Shown: positions 39,039 through 49,200 of the stretch, piece after piece | Layout: every line of letters starts with the position of its first letter | How positions within the stretch are numbered: position 1 is the stretch's first letter | NCBI GenBank assembly: GCA_001460835.1 | Contig: CYKH01001464.1 | Coordinates: 27,830 to 91,829, forward strand | Source: Bodo saltans | Lineage: Eukaryota > Euglenozoa > Kinetoplastea > Eubodonida > Bodonidae | Direction of reading: 5' to 3' | Length of the DNA: 64,000 bases | Notes under the pieces: generated by a model | Told to the model about the DNA's origin: nothing | The model's database searches: none | Seen by the model: the letters and a program-made list of their open reading frames with translations, nothing else | Translations under genes and position numbers: made by a program

Positions 39039-41153
39039 ATGGAGGGAATGAACCGCCATATTGTGATCGACGGGCTGCCAACGAACATTGCTCCCGCTCG
39101 CCACGAAGTGTTCCGAAAGTTCTTCACCACCACAGTCGCAAAGAAGCTTGGCCATGAGAATTTTGTTGTGCATCTGACCATTGACGACGACGCATCAAGC
39201 GCAACCTCAGGTTTTGTGAATGGTGCCTTCTTGACATTTGTGAAGCCCAGCGATGCTGAGTTTGCACTCTCCGCCATGAACCGCTTTCCCCTCACGAAAT
39301 CTGAGATGCTCTCGACCTACCGGTGGTCAGCACTCGCCACTGCCAAAGAACCTGTTACCGAGTACGTTGCCCCAGAGCTCGCCGCTGAGACTGCTGCGGA
39401 CCTCGCTAACGCTATGATGCAGGACCCCGCAGCCCGCCCGATGTTCCTGACCAAATCTGGTCAGCATCTTGACATTGAGCTGTCTTGGTACGACAATGCC
39501 AAGCAGAAGGTGGACTTGCACAAAAAGCCAACCGCCGATCGCAACGACAGCCTTGGCCAGATGTGCGAGATGGACCGCCGTATGGGCCGTATGGCTCTCC
39601 CCGGCCTCATCTACGGCACCAACACAACCCCAAAGCCCCTTCCCATTTGGACCCCCCTCGGCTCCATGATGGTCACGCAGCACCTCACCGGACTGAAGTT
39701 CTGGGGTGGCGAAGACTTTAAGTGCCTCTTCGAGATTGTTGAGGAAAACGTGACAGCGTTCCTTATCTCTCCCCTGGAGAACTTCTTGATTGTTCGCAGT
39801 GACCGCGAGGTAGCCGTGTGGAATCTGAAGCAGTCAAGGAAACTGAAAGTGATTGCCGGCTTTAACCCTGACCAATGGCCCCTCGGCAAATTCAACGCTG
39901 ACGACTCTCTCGTTGCCTTCAACAAATCTGGCGACCTGCTGGTGTACGACACCAAGAATGACATGTCGCTTGTGCAAGCATCCATTGACACCCGTCATTC
40001 CTACACGTACCGCTTAGAAAACCTCGTAGATTTCGAATGGTCACCGTTCCACGCTTCCCACATTGCGCTTATCTTTAGTGGCGATCAGCACGTTGGCTGG
40101 AGTGTGTCCATCGAGGACATCGCTACCGACGACGAGCGCATCGCGTCAATGAACAACGCGATCCGCCGTAACTTCCTTGGTGCTGGCCAAGTGAATGTGT
40201 TGTGGCACCCTGAGGGCACGGGACTGGCGGCTAAAATCACCAAGTTCGACAAGGGCGGTGAAGTTTCGGCCGTGGAGTACTGTCTGTTTAGGATTTTCGC
40301 CAAGAGCATCACTGCCGATCATTTCAAGATTGAGAATATGTACTCAGCGGAGCGTTTTGCGTGGCAACCAGGCGGCAAGTACTTCGCCGTGCTGTTGCTG
40401 GACAAGGCGTCGATCAACGCCAAAACAGTCACTGGACCGAAGATGACCGTTCGATTCTACTCCGTTGATGGCAAGGGCCTCAAGACGTTAGGCTCCTTCC
40501 CCACAAGTGCAAATTCTCTTCACTGGGCACCCAAGGGAACCCGTCTTGTAGCTGCCAACTATGAGAAATCACTTTTTGAATTCTACGGTATCAATGACGC
40601 TGGTGTCGCCCAACAATTTGAGAAGTGCGAGCACCCCGCCGTCGGTGACACACAGTGGGACCCCTCTGGTCGTTTCTTCGCGTCGTGGAACACGTGCCTG
40701 CGTACTCCTGAAGGCTGCCGCTACCGTATCTTTGATATGAACGGTCATCGCATTCTGGAGAAGCGCGCTGAGAAATTCTCCCACTTCGCCTGGCGCCCAC
40801 TCGCCAAGCCTGTCCTTGACGCTGATGAGGTGAATGAGGTCAAGAAGAAGCTGAAGTCGATCATCGAAGAGTACGAGGCTGCCGATCAAGCTGTGGAAGA
40901 TGCCGCTGCTAAAGTGATCCGCGATAAGCAAGAGAAGGCGGAGAGGGAATACAAGACACGCATGGATGCGATCCACAGGCACCACGCCGAGAAGAAGTAC
41001 GCTGAGACGCGTGAGCAGCTCCGCGCCAAGGCCCCGATGACGATCCGCCAGAGGAAGTTCCTTGCGTCCATCCCAGAGGAGCAACGTATGACCACAGAAA
41101 TCGTAACGGAGAGCCGCGTCAAGGCCCGTGATGAGGTTAAGGGCCAAAAGTAG
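39039..41153 (+). CDS. EIF3B: Translation initiation factor 3 subunit B
   Basis: 704 residues from the first ATG after the splice signal, a usual length for the family. eIF3b is the scaffold of the eIF3 complex on the 40S subunit. Residues about 1-100 form an RRM-like domain (HIVIDGLPT ... GAFLTFVKPSDAEFAL). From about 200 a beta-propeller starts with WTPLGSMMVTQHLTGLKFWGG, matching the family's S-P-x-G-x-Y-L-x-x-x-H-x-x-G-x-x-x-W-G-G. Blades continue with FAWQPGGKYFAV, LHWAPKGTRLVAANY and TQWDPSGRFFASWNT, and the propeller closes with HFAWRPLAKP. The last 110 residues are a charged helix used in eIF3a/g/i contacts in other species. All parts are present and codon use is highly biased, as expected for an abundant factor. 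Confidence 0.93.
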   Translation: MEGMNRHIVIDGLPTNIAPARHEVFRKFFTTTVAKKLGHENFVVHLTIDDDASSATSGFVNGAFLTFVKPSDAEFALSAMNRFPLTKSEMLSTYRWSALATAKEPVTEYVAPELAAETAADLANAMMQDPAARPMFLTKSGQHLDIELSWYDNAKQKVDLHKKPTADRNDSLGQMCEMDRRMGRMALPGLIYGTNTTPKPLPIWTPLGSMMVTQHLTGLKFWGGEDFKCLFEIVEENVTAFLISPLENFLIVRSDREVAVWNLKQSRKLKVIAGFNPDQWPLGKFNADDSLVAFNKSGDLLVYDTKNDMSLVQASIDTRHSYTYRLENLVDFEWSPFHASHIALIFSGDQHVGWSVSIEDIATDDERIASMNNAIRRNFLGAGQVNVLWHPEGTGLAAKITKFDKGGEVSAVEYCLFRIFAKSITADHFKIENMYSAERFAWQPGGKYFAVLLLDKASINAKTVTGPKMTVRFYSVDGKGLKTLGSFPTSANSLHWAPKGTRLVAANYEKSLFEFYGINDAGVAQQFEKCEHPAVGDTQWDPSGRFFASWNTCLRTPEGCRYRIFDMNGHRILEKRAEKFSHFAWRPLAKPVLDADEVNEVKKKLKSIIEEYEAADQAVEDAAAKVIRDKQEKAEREYKTRMDAIHRHHAEKKYAETREQLRAKAPMTIRQRKFLASIPEEQRMTTEIVTESRVKARDEVKGQK

Positions 41154-41376
41154 TGTGGTGGTCTGGTTGTGGGTGTCGAGTAATGATCACAGTGTGTTGA
41201 AGGAGATCGGGCTAATAATCCGGAAACAAAATCAAACAAAACAATAAGGAAATGAAATTCAAATTCTTCAAGCGTGAAGGATTTTTTTAAAAAAAAACTG
41301 ATTTTGTTACTTCTCTTTTATCCGAGAATTGCATCTTGTCACTTTTTCCACCAGTATCATAGGTAGAAGTGAAATC

Positions 41377-42159
41377 ATGCGGTCGTTTTTGACGCGCGTT
41401 TCAACACAGCCAGCGGCGTTTTTGTTGTCGCTGGCCGCACCCCGGCGGCTCAGCTCAGGTAAAGCTGTCGACAACACGGATGTATCTGGCTCTGCATCGC
41501 CACCCACTACCACGGTGCCTCCCACACCACCAACTGAGCCAAGTAGCAGCACACCTGTAGCATCTTCTCACGGTATCAACGCTTCCGCAGCTGACGCGGA
41601 GCCAGCGAGATGGATCCAACCATCGACTGCCGAAACGCATCCTGATGGCATCGCCCCGATTCTCGACGAAAAGGGCCAGTACATTGTGTCTACTAAACAA
41701 TGGCCTACAGGAGACGTGGCGTATCGCACCCCTGAAGCGCCAGGGCACCTTGCGCCGCGATTTGGTTACAATGTTCTGCAAGTCAAGAAAGATGTGTCGT
41801 GGTGGCAGCACTACCATAAGTATCCGCGTTTTTCCATGGCGTACTTGAACATTCAGTTGATCTTCCTGTTGGGGATTGCGTGGCTGTCGGCGTATATCTC
41901 CATTGAGTACCGCAACATGACAGACGAAATGAAAACGCCTGGCGCGATGGTCGGAGAGCAACGAGGTCGTGGCGCTTCGAACAAAGGCACTCAAAAGATT
42001 TCCTTCACAAACGATGAAATGTCTGCACTCATTGGGGGAGCGCAACAAGACTGGATGGAGGGTAAGAGTGAGAAGAATTACGTTGGTTCCAAGGACTATC
42101 GTATGAAGCAAATCTCAAGACCGAAGGAGTTCTCTATGGAGGATTTCCGCAAGCGGTGA
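41377..42159 (+). CDS. Mitochondrial single-pass membrane protein, unknown
   Basis: 260 residues. The N-terminus (MRSFLTRVSTQPAAFLLSL, then RR near residue 26) is a good mitochondrial presequence: Arg, Ser, hydrophobic, no acids. Residues 30-85 are Pro/Thr/Ser-rich and disordered. Residues about 95-155 include Trp/Tyr/Pro-rich conserved-looking sequence (WWQHYHKYPRFSMAY), followed by one transmembrane segment at about 163-182 (IQLIFLLGIAWLSAYISI) and a polar 75-residue tail. The architecture is like an accessory subunit of a respiratory or ATP synthase complex in kinetoplastid mitochondria, which is inference. Family not recognised. The frame is open upstream to 41329, but 41377 gives the presequence-like start. 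Confidence 0.75.
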   Translation: MRSFLTRVSTQPAAFLLSLAAPRRLSSGKAVDNTDVSGSASPPTTTVPPTPPTEPSSSTPVASSHGINASAADAEPARWIQPSTAETHPDGIAPILDEKGQYIVSTKQWPTGDVAYRTPEAPGHLAPRFGYNVLQVKKDVSWWQHYHKYPRFSMAYLNIQLIFLLGIAWLSAYISIEYRNMTDEMKTPGAMVGEQRGRGASNKGTQKISFTNDEMSALIGGAQQDWMEGKSEKNYVGSKDYRMKQISRPKEFSMEDFRKR

Positions 42160-42220
42160 GACGTAATTAAGGGGCCTTCACAGATTCCATTGCGTCCCTG
42201 TCACACCATCAACTTTGTGT

Positions 42221-42243
42221 TTGACATTTTTGTTTAACATTAG
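42221..42243 (+). promoter_or_regulatory. Predicted spliced-leader acceptor for the carnitine acyltransferase gene
   Basis: A T-rich tract is followed by AG at 42242-42243, only two bases before the ATG at 42246. A second CT-rich tract (about 42262-42290) with AG at 42296-42297 lies between this ATG and the next in-frame ATG at 42330, so two alternative mRNAs are possible. Confidence 0.55.
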
Positions 42244-42245
42244 CG

Positions 42246-44522
42246 ATGCGTAACTACTCAATTCCCGTTTGCCTCTCCTCTCATTGTTCCATTGAAGAAA
42301 CTTTGTGTGTGCTAAGGACATCGTCTCTCATGTCTACGGTTCCAGAATGGGCCGACCTTCCTCCACGAGAGGCGAAGTCATTTCGACGAAAACGTCACCA
42401 ACAAAATATTCCATTGCTGCACAACGATGGCACCGTTATCAGCGCCTTCGGTAGAACATTCAGCGCACTTACAGCTGAAGAAAGAACTCTGTTGCACCAA
42501 GCTGCTTCATTACCGCGCGAACACCACCAAGCCAAGATCCCGCGCCTGCCCGTCCCGGCGCTGGCGGACACGTGCAAGCTGTACCTGTCGTCGCTTGAGG
42601 GCCTGGTGAACGCGGAGGAGTACGCGGCGACGCAGGAGCGGGTGCGCGAGCTGCTGGCGCCTGGCGGCGACGGGGAGCGACTGCAGCGGCTGCTTGAGGA
42701 GCGCGAGGCGCGGCAGGAGCAGCCGAGCTGGCTGGAGGAGTGGTGGGACGACGCGTACCTCGTTACGCGCGACCCGATCCCGATCAACGTGAACTACTTC
42801 TTCGGGTTCCAGCCGCACCCGGACCACGCGCGCTCGACGCAGGTGGGCCGCGCCGCGAGCCTGCTGCACGCGGCGCTCGACTTCTACGTGCAGGTGCGCG
42901 ACGGGACGCTGACGAACGACATGGAGCGCACGACGCCGCTATGCATGTCGCAGATGCGCCGCGTGTTCTGCGCGTCGCGTGTGCCTGGCGCGGAGCGCGA
43001 CACGATCGTGTCGTACAGCGCGGCGCCGCTGACGGCCGACGAGCGCGCGTCGAAGACGTGCCAGTACGTGGCGGCGTCGCCGGCGCACTGCATGGTGCTT
43101 GTGCGCAACCGCTACTACAAGCTGCGCGTGCTCGAAGGTACGGGCGTGCTGCCGGTGGAGCTGCTGGCGGCTGCTCTTGCGCGGATCGTCGACGCGGCGA
43201 CGAACGAGAAGGCGGCGCCCGGGCCGCCGGTGGGCGTGCTGACGACGATGCATCGCACGGAGTGGTTCGAGGCGCGCGCGCAGCTGCTGGAGCTCGGCAA
43301 CGAGGACGTGCTGCAGAGCCTGCAGTCCGCGATCCTTGTCGTGTGCCTCGACGGCATGGCGGTGAGCGACACGGCGGAGGCGGCGCGCCTGTTCCTGCAC
43401 GGGACCGGGACGAACCGCTGGTTCGACCGGCACAACCTGATCGTCGCGCGCAACGCGGCGGCGGGCATCAACTTCGAGCACAGCGTCGGCGACGGCGCAA
43501 CGACGCTACGCGTCGCGGACTACATGTACCGACAGGACGCGCGCCGCGTGCCGCTGGACGTGGCCGCGTGCGTGGCGCAGTACGGCGCCGGCGCGGCGGA
43601 GCTCGTGACGGAGCTGCAGTGGAGCCTCGACTCGCAGGTGGACCGCACGCTGAAGGACGCGTTCGACGGCTTCCTGGAGCTCATCGAGAGCAACGAGACG
43701 ACCGTGCTTCACTTCCGCCACTACGGCGGCAACATGATCAAGAGCGCGAAGATCTCGCCGGACGCGTACTTGCAGCTTGCCTTCCAGCTGACGTACTACC
43801 GGCTGTTCGGGCGCAACGACGCGACGTACGAGGCGGCGAGCACGCGCGCGTTCCTGCACGGCCGCACCGAGACAGTGCGCTCCGTCACGCGCGCCGCCGC
43901 GGATTTTTGCCGTTCTGCGTCGGACCCTTTGTTTTCCCGTCGTGTCGGATCTGTAATCCCTGATCAGCTTCAACTGCTCAAAAACGGCGCTCAGGCACAT
44001 GTGGACTACATGAAGTTCGCGAAAAATGGCACTGGAGTCGATCGTCATTTTTACGGGCTGCGCATGCTCGCTAAGTCCCATGGTAAACCAATGCCCTCCA
44101 TCTTCCTCGACCCCATTTTTGAGCGCAGTTGCCATTGGAACATGTCAACGTCACACTGCGGCTCCACCGCCCTTAACTTATTCGGCTTTGGACCAGTTGT
44201 TTCCGATGGGTTTGGTTTGGGGTACATGATCTTTAACAAAGAGATCAATGTTGTGATCACAAGCAAGTACACCCACCGACTGACGTCGAGTTCAATCTTC
44301 TCGCAGATGTTAGAGGGTTCTCTTCTGCAGATGCGGTGCATCCTGGAGAGCGCACCAGAGAATCGTCAGAAGGAAGACGGACGCCGCGTTCTGGAGTTCA
44401 CGCACCCTACTGCCTACAACGATTTTTCGTATGAGGCAACACGAGGGTTTACGTACCGAAGCACCAACCGACGCAGTCTTTATCAAAGCAATTCAGGGAC
44501 TGGGTCGGGTGTGATGTATTGA
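42246..44522 (+). CDS. Carnitine O-acyltransferase, CPT2-like
   Basis: 758 residues (730 from the alternative in-frame ATG at 42330). The family transfers acyl groups between CoA and carnitine. Closest pattern to CPT2: LPVPALADTCKLYLSSL, NRWFDRHNLIVARN, then NFEHSVGDG with catalytic His412 (CPT2: H-F-E-H-S-W-G-D-G), YRLFGRNDATYEAASTRAF, MSTSHCGS and FGPVVSDGFGLGY (CPT2: S-T-S-Q and F-G-P-V). The first 28 residues could be a targeting extension that is skipped when the second ATG is used. The stretch 42535-43902, covering most of the catalytic region, has almost only G/C at third codon positions, unlike both ends of the same gene. Fatty-acid oxidation in the mitochondrion is the likely role. 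Confidence 0.93.
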   Translation: MRNYSIPVCLSSHCSIEETLCVLRTSSLMSTVPEWADLPPREAKSFRRKRHQQNIPLLHNDGTVISAFGRTFSALTAEERTLLHQAASLPREHHQAKIPRLPVPALADTCKLYLSSLEGLVNAEEYAATQERVRELLAPGGDGERLQRLLEEREARQEQPSWLEEWWDDAYLVTRDPIPINVNYFFGFQPHPDHARSTQVGRAASLLHAALDFYVQVRDGTLTNDMERTTPLCMSQMRRVFCASRVPGAERDTIVSYSAAPLTADERASKTCQYVAASPAHCMVLVRNRYYKLRVLEGTGVLPVELLAAALARIVDAATNEKAAPGPPVGVLTTMHRTEWFEARAQLLELGNEDVLQSLQSAILVVCLDGMAVSDTAEAARLFLHGTGTNRWFDRHNLIVARNAAAGINFEHSVGDGATTLRVADYMYRQDARRVPLDVAACVAQYGAGAAELVTELQWSLDSQVDRTLKDAFDGFLELIESNETTVLHFRHYGGNMIKSAKISPDAYLQLAFQLTYYRLFGRNDATYEAASTRAFLHGRTETVRSVTRAAADFCRSASDPLFSRRVGSVIPDQLQLLKNGAQAHVDYMKFAKNGTGVDRHFYGLRMLAKSHGKPMPSIFLDPIFERSCHWNMSTSHCGSTALNLFGFGPVVSDGFGLGYMIFNKEINVVITSKYTHRLTSSSIFSQMLEGSLLQMRCILESAPENRQKEDGRRVLEFTHPTAYNDFSYEATRGFTYRSTNRRSLYQSNSGTGSGVMY
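42535..43902 (+). other. Extremely GC-rich segment within the carnitine acyltransferase gene
   Basis: About 1.37 kb with nearly every third codon position G or C, while the gene's first 290 and last 620 bases have the mixed codon use of the rest of the window. Both borders are abrupt and in frame: the left at about 42535 after the codons CAC CAC CAA GCC, the right at 43902/43903, where GCC GCC GCG changes to GAT TTT TGC CGT TCT. The protein homology runs through both borders without interruption, so the segment is a homologous replacement or a local base-composition shift, not an insertion. Confidence 0.85.
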
Positions 44523-45017
44523 AAGAGATGGTTGTTTGTGTTGCACAAGCAGCGAGAGCTTTTCTTACCAAGAGAAGACCCCTGCAAGAGAGGAGATGTG
44601 GATTGATTTTAGAGGCGCTTCGTATTTCGAACTTCTGGATTTTATTTTCTGCAAAATTTCCCCAGCCCTTCGAAGATTCTCATACCTCTGAGATCTTTTT
44701 TTTTCGTTTTCTTTTTTGCAATCGAGCACACACACACGACAGCGACACGAAATCACAAGTATCAAGAAGAGACGGAACCAATGACAGCAGGGAGAGAATC
44801 ACCACGACACTGAACGAATTTTACCTTTTCGATTTTTTTTCAATCAGGAGCGTTTGCTGCAAACTTTTTTGTGACAAATTTTGGATTCATGGATGGAAAT
44901 CAGTTGGCTTTGTAGCTGACCCCATTCTTGAATGTAAAGGGAATCTGAGGCGGTTGCTTTGTGGTGTTCGATTTGCAAGTACATCAAGGAGAAGGGGGAG
45001 AAGACTCACACGCGTCC
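44523..45017 (+). other. Intergenic spacer with two acceptor-type tracts and upstream ATGs
   Basis: T/C tracts at about 44695-44717 and 44822-44840 (AG at 44846-44847) are visible. If the second is used, the leader of the macro-domain gene is about 170 bases and holds out-of-frame or short ATGs (44889, 44893), which could lower translation. A short ACACACAC run lies at about 44727-44738. No other gene seen. Confidence 0.55.
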
Positions 45018-46076
45018 ATGTCTACATCTGGTGATAGTCGCCAAGACAGTAATGTCACAATTGAAAGCGATGAAGGTGCACCCACTTCCATGGGGTTGCG
45101 TGCAAAAACGTCAGCACCAACTGCAGTGGTGGAAAGGACTAACACTTTGTTGCAACGCCAGCAGCTAGATGGAGGCATGGGAGCACGAGCACATACGGAG
45201 ACCGCACTCGACAACGTTCCACCGTACCATCCAGAGCAGATCAACTACGACCTGCATCTCCCGGCAGAAGACGACGGGGGATCTGGAAGACGCGCAAAGG
45301 ATGAGGCACAAGTTGACCGTTATCGACTTCGGACCCTCAAATTACCCTTTGATGACCCAAAGGAACAGCAGATGTTTGACATGTCTTTCGAGCAGTGGCG
45401 TTCGATCGACAGATCCTCCTTTGGGTGGCGCTGCCGAGTCCCACCACCCATAAAAGAAATCGAAGACATTGAACCTTGGGCAAAGGACGACATTCACATT
45501 TTAGACAAAATCGCTCTCGTGCGTTGCGGCGTAACGCAGCTTGCACTTGATGCCATTGTGAACGCTGCAAACGAAGAATGTCTTGGTGGCGGTGGAGTGG
45601 ACGGTGCCATTCACTCGGCCGCTGGGGGTCTCCTCAGGAGGGAGTGCAGCACCTTCAATGGTTGCCGCACGGGCCACACACGTATGACCAAGGGGTACCA
45701 CCTGCCCGCTAAATTTATCCTGCATACAGTTGGGCCGATGGGAGAAAGGCCCACGCTGCTGCGGAGCTGTTATCGATCGTGTTTGGAGCTTGCCAAGCAC
45801 CATAGTTTGCGGACGGTAGGCTTTTGCTGCATCAGCACAGGAATATTTGGATATCCACTAAGGGCAGCCACAGAGGTTGCCCTGTGGGAGGCCTTTTCCT
45901 TCTTGAAGCGAAATAGAGATCACTTTGACATGTTAGTGTTTGCGTGCTTTACGGAGCCCGAGTACGATGTGTACGCCAAGTCTATCGATGACATCTACAG
46001 GCGTGTCATGATCGAGGATACGAAAGCGCTAGCAGCAGCAGCAGCGATACCAACAAGTGTGGCGGAGTCGGAGTGA
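45018..46076 (+). CDS. Macro-domain protein (GDAP2/MacroD-like)
   Basis: 352 residues from the first ATG (the frame is open back to 44961). Residues 1-100 are polar and probably disordered. Residues about 130-165 (SFGWRCRVPPPI...) precede the macro domain in a way similar to GDAP2. The macro domain spans about 160-325: DAIVNAANEECLGGGGVDGAIH at about 178-199 carries the ADP-ribose-binding Asn pair (N182, N185) and the Gly-rich catalytic loop with Asp. GCRTGHTRMTKGYHLPAKFILHTVGP follows, and GFCCISTGIFGYP forms the second phosphate loop. Such domains bind or remove ADP-ribose from proteins or hydrolyse O-acetyl-ADP-ribose. Key residues look intact, so hydrolase activity is plausible. The Sec14 (CRAL-TRIO) domain of animal GDAP2 is absent. 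Confidence 0.92.
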   Translation: MSTSGDSRQDSNVTIESDEGAPTSMGLRAKTSAPTAVVERTNTLLQRQQLDGGMGARAHTETALDNVPPYHPEQINYDLHLPAEDDGGSGRRAKDEAQVDRYRLRTLKLPFDDPKEQQMFDMSFEQWRSIDRSSFGWRCRVPPPIKEIEDIEPWAKDDIHILDKIALVRCGVTQLALDAIVNAANEECLGGGGVDGAIHSAAGGLLRRECSTFNGCRTGHTRMTKGYHLPAKFILHTVGPMGERPTLLRSCYRSCLELAKHHSLRTVGFCCISTGIFGYPLRAATEVALWEAFSFLKRNRDHFDMLVFACFTEPEYDVYAKSIDDIYRRVMIEDTKALAAAAAIPTSVAESE

Positions 46077-46277
46077 CACACGAAGACGCTCTTTTTTATT
46101 TATTTTTTGCTTCCATTTCGTCTGGTAGCCGTGGATAGATAGATCACTAACAGTATGACGTTCAATATCGTAACTACTCTTCGAGAGATTTGATTCGCGC
46201 TACTCGTGTACCGCTCTCGTCTTCCATTGCGGCTCACAATTGTTAAAAAGAGAGAAAAGGGATTTGCACCAACACAC

Positions 46278-46292
46278 TTTTAGTCTTTTTAG
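46278..46292 (+). promoter_or_regulatory. Predicted spliced-leader acceptor for the giant surface protein gene
   Basis: CTTTTAGTCTTTTTAG gives two possible acceptors (AG at 46282-46283 and 46291-46292), six to fifteen bases before the ATG at 46298. Confidence 0.55.
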
Positions 46293-46297
46293 ATCAT

Positions 46298-49200
46298 ATG
46301 GCAGTCATCGCATTCAACACACGGATGCGGTTTGTTTTCTTTGTTTTTGTGTTATTATCTTCTCTGCAGTCCTGCACATCATTAGTTAGCAGCTCAAGAG
46401 GTACGACGCGAGACACGCGATCCATTCCTCGCTCCACGCGACCTCGTGACACTACCGAGCAGCGCGTGATGAATGAATTAGCAACACCACCGCAGTCATC
46501 ATCAAGAGACATGCAGTGGTATTATTCTTGCTGGAATACATCAGAGCGTCGAATTATTTTAGAACGCTCGCTGATCCTTCTTCGTGGCGGAAACTTCAGC
46601 AACTCCAACAGTTTAGGGAGTTGGTGTGAGAATTCAGCAACCACAGGTTCTACTTCTTCGATCATCGATTCGTTTTCAAATGGGGCTAATACCGCGCTTC
46701 GACGACCACGCGTTCGCTATTTTATGTTACCAAGCAGCCCGATTCACACATGTCTTCATACTGGCATGTTAGTTCAGACGATGCAGCGCAACAATAAGTA
46801 TGTGTGTGCTGCGACTGATGTCGCCAATGATGCTGCCGCCGCCTCATTTCTGACAAATGTGTTGCCCCGAGTTGTGCATTGGATTCAGAGAAGTCTATTG
46901 ATTCCAGCAGTGGAGCTGAAACCCAACAGCACCACGACCGGGGAGCGCACCCACCCAGTGAAACCAGACAACGACTTTGGTATCTGTGAAGGGCAAATTG
47001 GTCCTTACATTCCATTGTCTCATGATGGTCGTACAAGTGGCACCAAAGGGCCCGCCAACCCACACGACAGGAGATACGTGTATCCGTCCGTGGTCACCTC
47101 GTCAAGCGGAGCTGACGACACAACATACAGCGTACTGCCCAACACCACGATCCATCGCTCCTCACGGACCGCTTCCCGTGGCACCTATCACGCCATCGAC
47201 GGCGACGTGGTCTTGTACATCACCATGATGTTTTCCTACTTCTACTGGGATGCAAACCCCTGTCAGTTTCATCCAATTACTGGCCGCCCAACAGTGATTC
47301 ATCTCAATCTCGATCCTGGCGTGCTGAACCTTGCCATTGTCCCAACAGGCACCTCTAAGACGGTTTGGGCGGAGCTTCTTTCGCGGTATATTTTGCGTGA
47401 TGTCGTGCAAGCTCTTGCGTTGAAGAACTTCTTCTTAGATCTTAACCCAACGAGATACACTCGTCCGCTTGTGTACAACAACGTGTCATCATCCGCACCA
47501 CTCGATCGAGTGCAGTTGCATCAGGACGAAGTCTTTACGACATTTCGTTCTCCTGAGGGGTACGATTACAACGCTCTTCTTCGAGAGCCGCTGTTGTCGA
47601 TTACAGCAGCGCATTTTGCCTGCAATAGCACCGTTGGTGCGGCCCTTGAGAGCATCAATGACGTGCTGTACACCACAGTCAATCAGAATCTTGCTGGCCG
47701 TCTCTTTACATTTGATCTGTTTACGTACGACCAGCTCGACGTCATCATGAGCGATGTGATGTACGGAATGATGCAGAGCAACGGCTTTTGGGACGTCGAT
47801 TGGACAACTCCTGTCCGGGAGACGAACCTATTCGGGCGGCATGCAGGTTGCACGTTCTCAACAAAGCTCTGCAATGAAACGTTTCCTGGGCGTTTGCTTC
47901 CCTTAGGAGGAACTTGGGGGCTTTCCACTAAGCTAAACGGCACGACGCGACGCACCGTTATCGTCAATGTCTCGACCTCCGCTTCCTTTAGCAACATCGA
48001 TGGCACAGTGAATGAATCAGCATTCGACGTATGGACAGCAGCGTCGGTCTTGTCCAACCACTCATCCCTTCTGCCAACACCATTTTGCTTTCTCGATGAC
48101 GATACCACTCTTAACACTCTTATGTGCCACCCCCTGCGAAGAGGCGTTGGATCTTGCAATGTGGGAAACTACACTGGAAGCCTTCCACCGGCGCTGCGGT
48201 ATTTTCCTGGCGTGCCGAACATGGGCGGCGTGTATGATAAACTCCTGTACTGCCCCATTCCTGATAAAAACTTTGTGGACTGTGCCACCGTCATCACAAA
48301 CCTCTACGGTGACATTGCTTCCTCACCGTACAGTGACTTCTATTGCATCGACCAAGTTGTTCTGAAGCCGTACGTTGTGCAGTGGCCGACTGGCAATACG
48401 ACGCGAAACGTGTGGAAGCGAGTTGGATCGGGTTGCTTCCGCATCACCGAATGCAACCCAACAACACGTACGTTTTCAGTGCGACTGCCCGTTGTCGGGA
48501 GTGGAAACCTCACTGTCTCGTGGCCAGCGGTCATTGAATGCGGCGGTCATGTATCGCAGCAGTTGTTTCCTGCCAACAACCTCACGTACCATTGCCCACC
48601 ATACGACTCTGTCTGCACATCATTTTATCAAAAGAACCCCCTGCTGCTTCCCCGTGACACGCCTATCTTAGCTGGGGACACGGACGCATCGATGTTGCCC
48701 TCGATGACCCCTCAACGCTTTACCTCGTTAGATGTCAATGTCGTGTTGCCCAATTGGACTCTAGCATCCCCACCGTGGTGGCAAGCATCATCTGTTGTGA
48801 ATGCGACCATGAGCATCCAGGCGAATGGTCTTGCAGCTGGGTGGTCGCTGGAAGCCACAGCGAAGAGTAATGCGATAATGTCCTCCACTGTGTTTGTCCC
48901 GCTGTCCATTCAGTTTTCTTTGGCGTCATCAGGAGCTGCTCCCTTTGGTGGCCTCCTCGTTGTGACAACAGAGTGTGGCTTTCCGCTTAGTTGTGCTCCA
49001 GTGAATGCTTCAAGAAGCAACTTCTCGTTGGACGAAGATTTCGTCAACCTGCAATGTTGGAATCAGTCGACTACTCCTTCATGCGATGCTAGCGAATATG
49101 TTCCTGGGCTTGCCACAATGCCCGACCATTGCTCCGCGTCGTCACCAAACCAATGGGTATTTTTTGTGGATGGGCCAGTGGTCGCCAACACGATGTACGT

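Noticed and set aside
42740-43963. A 407-codon open frame on the + strand in another frame, Arg/Ala/Gly-rich
   Set aside because: It lies within the GC-rich patch, where stop codons are scarce in all frames; the overlapping frame carries clear carnitine acyltransferase motifs. Antisense frames there are rejected for the same reason.
46298-48650. Calling the surface giant an active leishmanolysin peptidase
   Set aside because: The HExxH zinc-binding helix is replaced by RDVVQ and no alternative zinc motif was found.
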